Assembly (NCBI GenBank): GCA_031271325.1
Contig: JAISVY010000007.1
Span: 1 to 11,182, forward strand
DNA from: Oscillospiraceae bacterium
GTDB lineage: Bacteria; Bacillota; Clostridia; Oscillospirales; UBA929
DNA: 11,182 nt
Direction: 5' to 3'
Made by a program: the position numbers and the translations under genes. The notes below the pieces were generated by a model. It did not search any database and had not been told where the DNA came from. It saw nothing but the letters and a program-made list of their open reading frames with translations. Below are positions 7,117 to 11,182 of this stretch, one piece after another; the first letter of the stretch is position 1; each line of letters begins with the position of its first letter.

Positions 7117-7955
7117 GCTCTCACCGCCTTCACCGCGCGCACCGCGTCCTCCAGCGTATACGCGCCCGCGTCCACGTCCAGCCCCAGCGCGCGCAGGCGC
7201 AGCAGCACCCGCGTCACCGCCGGCACGTCCAGCCCGATCCCCGTGAGAACCTCGCGCCGGGAGAATACTTCATCAAGCGTCCCCCGCAATATCGGCTTCG
7301 CGCGCGACAGCACCGTGACGGTGTCGGCGACCCTCGCGATGTCCTCCATCGAGTGCGTCACCAGCACGACCGCCGCGCCGGTCTGGGCGCGGTAATCTTG
7401 GATATGCGTTAAAATCTCCCGCCGGCCGGAGGGGTCAAGCCCCGCCGTCGGTTCATCAAGGACCAGCACCTTCGGGCGCATTGCGATCACGCCGGCAATC
7501 GCGACGCGGCGCTTCTGCCCCCCCGACAGATCGAACGGCGACTTTTCCGCGAGGTCTGCGCCCAGCCCGGTAAACTCCATCGCTTCGCGCACCCGCTCGT
7601 CCGTCTCGGCTTCGGAAAGCCCCATCGCTTTGGGACCGAACGCGATGTCTTTGCCCACCGTCTCCTCAAAAAGCTGGTACTCCGGGTACTGGAACACCAG
7701 CCCCACCGCGAAGCGCACGCCGCGCATCTTCGCGCCCTTCTCCCAGATGTCGCGACCCTCCAAAAGAATCCGTCCCGAATGGGGTTTTAGCAAACCGTTC
7801 AGGTGCTGTATCAGCGTGGATTTCCCCGATCCGGTATGCCCGATCAGCCCGGCAAACTCACCCGCCGACACGGAAAAATCCGCCCCGTCGAGCGCTTTTG
7901 TCTCAAAAGGCGTGTTCTGTCCGTAAATATAGGTGAGATTTTCGGCTTTTAACAA
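7110..7955 (-). CDS. ecfA2: Energy-coupling factor transporter ATPase EcfA2
   Basis: The second of two ABC-type ATPases powering the shared ECF module, acting as a heterodimer with EcfA1 under EcfT. The 281-residue product has Walker A GHTGSGKST (39-47), Q-loop glutamine Q89 in VFQYPEYQLFEETV, the signature LSGGQKRRVAIAG (143-155), Walker B VLVLDE (163-168) and switch histidine H201 in THS. The YPEYQLFEETV stretch is typical of EcfA2 and separates it from EcfA1, which has NPDNQ. Translation begins at a TTG (7955), supported by AAAGGAG exactly 7 nt upstream and by alignment of MLKAENLTYIYG with the family N terminus. The gene overlaps ecfA1 by 7 nt and ecfT by 7 nt. Confidence 0.96.
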   Translation of the reverse strand: MLKAENLTYIYGQNTPFETKALDGADFSVSAGEFAGLIGHTGSGKSTLIQHLNGLLKPHSGRILLEGRDIWEKGAKMRGVRFAVGLVFQYPEYQLFEETVGKDIAFGPKAMGLSEAETDERVREAMEFTGLGADLAEKSPFDLSGGQKRRVAIAGVIAMRPKVLVLDEPTAGLDPSGRREILTHIQDYRAQTGAAVVLVTHSMEDIARVADTVTVLSRAKPILRGTLDEVFSRREVLTGIGLDVPAVTRVLLRLRALGLDVDAGAYTLEDAVRAVKAVRAC

Positions 7956-8836
7956 TGAGGTTCTCCTTTATACGCGTGGTAGATCGCGTCCGCGCATTCC
8001 TCTTCGGTCAGCGGGGCGGCGTCCAGCCCCAGCGCCTGCGCCAGCGCGACCGTCTGCGGCACGGTCAGCCCAAGCGCCTGCAGCTCTTCGGCACGGCGGA
8101 AAACCTCCCGCGGCGATCCGTCGAGCGCGACCGCGCCCTTATCCATCACCACGACCCGGTCAAACAGCGCCGCTTCATTCATATGGTGGGTCACCATCAC
8201 GACGGTCACACCCTTCTCGGCGTTGAGACGGCGCACCGTTTCCATCACTTCCACGCGCCCCTTCGGGTCGAGCATGGCGGTCGGCTCGTCCAGCGCCAGC
8301 ACGGTCGGATTCATCGCGAGCACCCCGGCAATCGCGACGCGCTGCTTCTGCCCGCCGGAAAGCCTGTGCGGCGCGTGGCTCTTATATTCACTCATCCCCA
8401 CATCGCGCAGGGCGGCATCCACCCGCTCCCGGATCTCGGCCGGCGGTACGCCGAGGTTTTCGAGCGCGAACGCCACATCTTCGTCCACCACGGTCGCGAC
8501 GATCTGGTTGTCCGGGTTTTGGAACACCAGCCCCACCTGCTGCCGTATCTTCAGCGGGTCGCCGCCCGTGTCCATCCCGCAGACCGTCACCGTGCCGGTA
8601 TCGGGCGTGAGCATCCCGTTCAGCATCTTCACAAGCGTAGATTTGCCCGAACCGTTGTGCCCCAGCAGCGCCACCGTTTCTCCCCGCCGGACGGCGAGGC
8701 TGACCCCGTTCAGCGCCGGAGCCGGGGTCACAGACCTGTCTTCGGAACTGCCTGAAGCCGCGCCGTCTTTGTCAGCCGCCGCAACTTCCGTGGGGTAGCT
8801 GTATGACACGTGTTCAAAACGAATTATCTCATCCAT
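7949..8836 (-). CDS. ecfA1: Energy-coupling factor transporter ATPase EcfA1
   Basis: The first ABC ATPase of the ECF module, partner of EcfA2 and EcfT. The 295-residue product has Walker A GHNGSGKST (59-67), Q-loop Q106 in VFQNPDNQIV, signature LSGGQKQRVAIAG (159-171), Walker B VLALDE (179-184) and switch histidine H217. NPDNQ is characteristic of EcfA1. Between the first strand (IRFEHVSYSYP) and ALNGVSL lies a hydrophilic Ala/Gly/Asp/Ser-rich insertion of roughly 18-20 residues (about 16-39) absent from the B. subtilis protein as I recall it. I chose ATG 8836 because MDEIIRFEHV matches the family. GGAG lies about 10 nt upstream. A longer in-frame extension would be methyltransferase coding sequence in another frame. 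It overlaps the methyltransferase gene by 13 nt and ecfA2 by 7 nt. Confidence 0.95.
   Translation of the reverse strand: MDEIIRFEHVSYSYPTEVAAADKDGAASGSSEDRSVTPAPALNGVSLAVRRGETVALLGHNGSGKSTLVKMLNGMLTPDTGTVTVCGMDTGGDPLKIRQQVGLVFQNPDNQIVATVVDEDVAFALENLGVPPAEIRERVDAALRDVGMSEYKSHAPHRLSGGQKQRVAIAGVLAMNPTVLALDEPTAMLDPKGRVEVMETVRRLNAEKGVTVVMVTHHMNEAALFDRVVVMDKGAVALDGSPREVFRRAEELQALGLTVPQTVALAQALGLDAAPLTEEECADAIYHAYKGEPHC
7963..7969 (-). promoter_or_regulatory. Ribosome binding site of ecfA2 (TTG start)
   Basis: AAAGGAG on the minus strand with a 7-nt spacer to TTG at 7955. It lies inside the 3' end of ecfA1 and is the reason the rare start codon is accepted. Confidence 0.8.
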
Positions 8837-9675
8837 CGTCCAACCGCTCCGCTCGGTAACATCAGCCCTGTCGCAGCCACACGCAGACCCAGTTCCTCCG
8901 CTTCCACGCGCCCGCCGAAACGGGGAACCAGCACAGCCTCCAGCAGATACCGCAGCACCGAGGGGGCAAGCCCCGCCGTGTACGCGTTCAGGAAGAAAAA
9001 GCGGGGGTTGCCGCTTAAGAGTTCCGCCGCCTTTTTCAAAAAGGGGTAGAGGTCGTCTTCCAGCTTCCACGCCTTGCCGCCGGGTGCGCGCCCGTAGGAG
9101 GGCGGATCCATGAGTATGCCGTCGTACCGGTTCCCGCGCCGCGCCTCCCGTTCCACAAACGCGCTGCAGTCATCGACGATCCAGCGCCCTTCCGCGCCGT
9201 TCAGCGCGGCGTTTTCCCGCGCCCACGCCACCATCCCTTTGGCGGCGTCCACATGCGTCACCTTCGCGCCCGCTTTGGCGCATACCGCCGTCGCCGCGCC
9301 GGTGTAGGCAAACAGGTTCAAGACGGTAAGCGGTCTGTCCGCCGAACGGATCAGGCTCGAAAGCGCCGTCCAGTTGGCGGCCTGCTCGGGAAACAGCCCG
9401 GTATGCTTAAACCCCGTGGGTTTCACCTTGAACGTAAAGTTGTTCCATGCGATATTCCAGGAAGCGGGCAGCGAATGGCGCGACCACGAACCGCCGCCCG
9501 ACGCGCTGCGCGTGTATACCGCGTCCGCCGAGCGCCAGCCCGCGTGGCGGCGCGGCTCCTGCCAGATCACCTGCGGGTCGGGGCGTATCAAGGTGTACCG
9601 CCCCCAGCGCTCCAGGCGTTCACCGCCCGTAGCGTCCAGGAGCGTGTATTCTTCCCAGCCTTCATCTTTCCACAT
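8824..9675 (-). CDS. Class I SAM-dependent methyltransferase (COG1092/RlmI-like, no PUA domain)
   Basis: A Rossmann-fold methyltransferase, probably acting on RNA (inference from the related RlmI rRNA cytosine methyltransferases). The 283-residue product has GFKHTGLFPEQAANW (88-102), SAM motif I VLNLFAYTGAA (118-128), acidic D143 after the second strand, D168-D169, and the catalytic-region motif MDPPSYG (189-195). The N-terminal part (LLDATGGERLERWGRY) is not a clear PUA domain, so it is shorter than E. coli RlmI (about 396). Target specificity cannot be told. I chose ATG 9675: it fits the family start, and a promoter -10 ends 7 nt before it. An upstream in-frame GTG (9726) has no ribosome site and would precede the promoter. 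It heads the ecf-truA run, overlapping ecfA1 by 13 nt. Confidence 0.88.
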   Translation of the reverse strand: MWKDEGWEEYTLLDATGGERLERWGRYTLIRPDPQVIWQEPRRHAGWRSADAVYTRSASGGGSWSRHSLPASWNIAWNNFTFKVKPTGFKHTGLFPEQAANWTALSSLIRSADRPLTVLNLFAYTGAATAVCAKAGAKVTHVDAAKGMVAWARENAALNGAEGRWIVDDCSAFVEREARRGNRYDGILMDPPSYGRAPGGKAWKLEDDLYPFLKKAAELLSGNPRFFFLNAYTAGLAPSVLRYLLEAVLVPRFGGRVEAEELGLRVAATGLMLPSGAVGRWMR

Positions 9676-9682
9676 AATGAGG

Positions 9683-9711
9683 ATTATACCATTCCGCGCG
9701 GCGGAAAACAA
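9683..9711 (-). promoter_or_regulatory. Predicted extended -10 promoter of the methyltransferase-ecf-truA operon
   Basis: On the minus strand TTGTTT (9706-9711), a 17-nt spacer and TGGTATAAT with a perfect -10 (9683-9688) are seen. Only 7 nt lie between the -10 and ATG 9675, so transcription would start at or within two bases of the start codon. No ribosome site precedes that ATG. Confidence 0.6.
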
Positions 9712-9736
9712 CCCCCAATCTCCCACCCATTATGAT

Positions 9737-9756
9737 GCAAACGCACGCAAACGCAT
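9737..9756. repeat. Tandem 10-bp direct repeat upstream of promoter
   Basis: Two adjacent copies of GCAAACGCA followed by C or T (9737-9746, 9747-9756), one helical turn apart, about 25 bp upstream of the predicted -35 of the methyltransferase operon. It could be a regulator site or chance. The wider stretch 9727-9790 holds no gene I can support. Confidence 0.35.
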
Positions 9757-9790
9757 GAACAGACAAACTGCGCAAAAAACGGCACCCACT

Positions 9791-9870
9791 TGTAGGGGCG
9801 ACCGTCCCCGGTCGCCCGCGGCTGTGGGATTTTCCAGGGTTACGGGCGGTCGGGGACGACCGCCCCTACA
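9791..9870. repeat. Two-armed GC-rich inverted repeat (MITE/REP-like), possible terminator
   Basis: Two 28-nt arms, 9791-9818 and 9843-9870, face each other over a 24-nt spacer. They begin with TGTAGGGGCG outward on each side and match at 24 of 28 positions. Each arm is itself a hairpin: GCGACCG-TCCC-CGGTCGC (left, 9798-9815) and GCGGTCG-GGGA-CGACCGC (right, 9846-9863). The element sits between the acetyltransferase gene and the methyltransferase operon and could stop transcription in either direction. I recall TGTAGGGGCGACC-type repeats as abundant between genes of gut Clostridia, which suggests a dispersed element; I cannot count copies from one window. It overlaps the last bases of the acetyltransferase gene. 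Confidence 0.8.
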
Positions 9871-10309
9871 GCTTTTTCACAAAATGAATGTTACGGCTTG
9901 CTTCTTCAAAGCCCACTTTCAAATGAAAAAGCAGACTTTCCGCATTGCTCAACGCGCAATCACTGGCAAACTCAGAACAGCCTCTTTCCCGCGACCAATT
10001 TTCCCCTTGTGCAATCAGCTTTTTTGCGATTTGCTGACCGCGATATTCCGGCACAACGAAAACGCCCTCGATATACCCGACCGTTCCGCCTTCCGTGCCC
10101 TCTACATCATCGCTGCGAAGCGAGATTTCGCAAAATCCAACCGGGGCGTCTCCGTCAAGCGCTAGAAAAATCGCCCACTTGCTGCTCCGTAAATGTTCAT
10201 CGGCTTCTTCGCGGAGTTTTTCAAAAGAGTTATCGGGTGAATAGAGCGCTTGCCCGAAACGTGCGATTGTGTCAATATCCGTTTCGTCCGCTTTTCTGTA
10301 TGTAATCAC
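9866..10309 (-). CDS. GNAT acetyltransferase, AAC(6')-I-like
   Basis: A 147-residue GCN5-type acetyltransferase. The pattern ISLRSDD, GYIEGVFVVPEYR, ERGCSEFASD, VGFEEASR and final FVKKL follows aminoglycoside 6'-N-acetyltransferases of the AAC(6')-I type. Those transfer acetyl from acetyl-CoA to the 6'-amino group of the drug. Resistance activity is an inference, since chromosomal relatives may act on other amines. In the acetyl-CoA loop the usual R/Q-x-x-G-x-G/A reads RGQQIA (90-95), with Gln for the loop Gly. GTG at 10309 is the start, because GGGAGG lies 7 nt upstream and MITYRKADETD is a normal GNAT opening. It overlaps the kinase stop as GTGA. The TAG stop lies in the adjacent inverted repeat. 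The gene looks more AT-rich than the ecf block. Confidence 0.86.
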   Translation of the reverse strand: MITYRKADETDIDTIARFGQALYSPDNSFEKLREEADEHLRSSKWAIFLALDGDAPVGFCEISLRSDDVEGTEGGTVGYIEGVFVVPEYRGQQIAKKLIAQGENWSRERGCSEFASDCALSNAESLLFHLKVGFEEASRNIHFVKKL

Positions 10310-11169
10310 TTCGCCGCCTCCCACTCCGCTATAAGCTGTTTTATCGACTGCTGACGTTTTCCGCGCTCATCGCTGACAGCTCGCCGAACCACATCGTATA
10401 GTGCCTGCGATAAAGGCCAAGCCTTCGCTGTGCGTTCACCGAAAGAAAACAGCGAAAACGCCGTCGCGCCCATCGTGTAGACGTTGGTTATCTCATCTAT
10501 GATCTCATCATCCGCGCACTCCTCCGGCGACACATACCTCGCCGAGCCGATTATACCGAATTTGCCGACGTTTATGAACGGTGATTTTTGGTACATATCT
10601 ATGTCGCAAATTGTGATTTTCTCCCTGTCGTAATCATATAAAATGCTGCCGTCATAGAAATCAATGGCGACATAACCTTTCGCGGAGACAAACGCGTGAA
10701 ACGCCATAATATCTTCAAAAGCACGCAGCTTCTTTACTATGGGCAGTTCCATGAACTTCATGTGCTTAGGGGAAGTTCGCGGCTCTATCCCGGTAGCGTC
10801 CGTCCAGTCAAATATCGCCGCATACCCACCGCCTATTTCCTCCGCCGCGACAAAGTTTATTAAAGATGGATGAGCCAGTTCTTTATAAAGAGGCACCGCC
10901 GCCTTCAAAGCCTTAATTGCGCTTTCGGCATCAACCTCTCCACTGTCACGGTGCGCTATGTAATTCTCTCGAGGCGCCCCCGCGAATTTTACGAAGTATT
11001 TCTTATCGCCGTCCTGTACGCCAAAGCTTATATTGCCCGAACCCTGCTCGTCAAACACCTTGAACACCCTGCCGTATTTGCTTAGAAACGAGAAGTCAAA
11101 CGGCGCTTTGAGCTTATAAGGAACGCCGTCGGTATATTGGATGTAGAAGTCTTTGAGATACCATTTCAT
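10306..11169 (-). CDS. Atypical Hanks-type serine/threonine protein kinase-like protein
   Basis: A 287-residue soluble protein with a bacterial eukaryotic-like kinase fold and no transmembrane or PASTA segment. A glycine-rich loop is at about 43-50 (GSGNISFG), the likely ATP-binding lysine at K61 (YFVKFAG), HPSLI at 100-104 and an APE-like SPE at 214-216. The catalytic loop reads AIDFYDGSIL (169-178). D170 replaces the HRD aspartate and S175 stands where Asn is usual. The DFG motif reads DID (189-191). The tail DERGKRQQSIKQLI matches the end of Firmicute kinases of this subfamily as I recall them. Substrate is unknown. ATG 11169 fits the N terminus, but the 13 nt upstream within the window show no ribosome site, and any promoter is outside. 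The gene is fused by a GTGA overlap to the acetyltransferase gene. Confidence 0.8.
   Translation of the reverse strand: MKWYLKDFYIQYTDGVPYKLKAPFDFSFLSKYGRVFKVFDEQGSGNISFGVQDGDKKYFVKFAGAPRENYIAHRDSGEVDAESAIKALKAAVPLYKELAHPSLINFVAAEEIGGGYAAIFDWTDATGIEPRTSPKHMKFMELPIVKKLRAFEDIMAFHAFVSAKGYVAIDFYDGSILYDYDREKITICDIDMYQKSPFINVGKFGIIGSARYVSPEECADDEIIDEITNVYTMGATAFSLFSFGERTAKAWPLSQALYDVVRRAVSDERGKRQQSIKQLIAEWEAAK
10317..10322 (-). promoter_or_regulatory. Ribosome binding site of the acetyltransferase gene
   Basis: GGGAGG on the minus strand, 7 nt before GTG 10309 and inside the end of the kinase gene. It selects this GTG over the in-frame GTG at 10324. Confidence 0.75.
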
Positions 11170-11182
11170 CAGAGGAGAGCAG

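Noticed and set aside
6268..7395. Plus-strand 375-codon frame
   Set aside because: It lies opposite truA, ecfT and ecfA2, is Arg/Gln-rich, and has no domain pattern. Long antisense frames are expected in GC-rich genes.
9781..9870. CRISPR array or integron attachment site
   Set aside because: There are two opposed arms, not direct repeats with regular spacers, and no cas or integrase gene is nearby.

Overview
The window is about 11.2 kb of moderately GC-rich bacterial DNA. Every gene I can support lies on the minus strand, so the reading order runs from high to low coordinates. Gene content points to an anaerobic Firmicute of class Clostridia, probably an Oscillospirales/Ruminococcaceae-type gut lineage (inference). 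The pointers are the ecfA1-ecfA2-ecfT-truA block, a DUF5711-like membrane-anchored protein, a CvpA-PgsA pair, a zinc-finger Clp ATPase of ClpE type, AGGAG-type ribosome sites with GTG and TTG starts, and a GC-rich inverted repeat of a type I recall from such genomes.

Right end (9866-11169): a two-gene unit of an atypical Hanks-type kinase and an AAC(6')-I-like GNAT acetyltransferase, joined by a 4-nt GTGA overlap. It looks more AT-rich than the rest and may be accessory DNA. The acetyltransferase stop codon lies inside a two-armed inverted repeat (9791-9870), which separates this unit from the next.

Middle (4450-9675): a tightly overlapping run of a COG1092-like methyltransferase, ecfA1, ecfA2, ecfT, truA and a DUF5711-like gene, with overlaps of 4 to 13 nt. 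It starts from an extended -10 promoter 7 nt before the ATG, which suggests a leaderless message. EcfA1, EcfA2 and EcfT form the shared energising module of group II ECF vitamin/metal transporters. No substrate-binding S component is present, so those must be encoded elsewhere. TruA makes tRNA pseudouridines.

Left (1-4449): a second run of cvpA, pgsA, clpE-like and mutY. It is preceded by a roughly 200-nt leader with a second extended -10 promoter and a nested inverted-repeat structure. These genes cover a membrane protein, phosphatidylglycerol synthesis, protein unfolding or degradation, and repair of 8-oxoG:A mispairs. mutY is cut off by the window edge.

Most of the window is housekeeping. 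The parts deserving a second look are the two structured inverted repeats, the leaderless promoter arrangement, the kinase-acetyltransferase pair with altered catalytic motifs, and motif substitutions in the Clp ATPase. I found no CRISPR array, tRNA, rRNA, transposase or phage gene.
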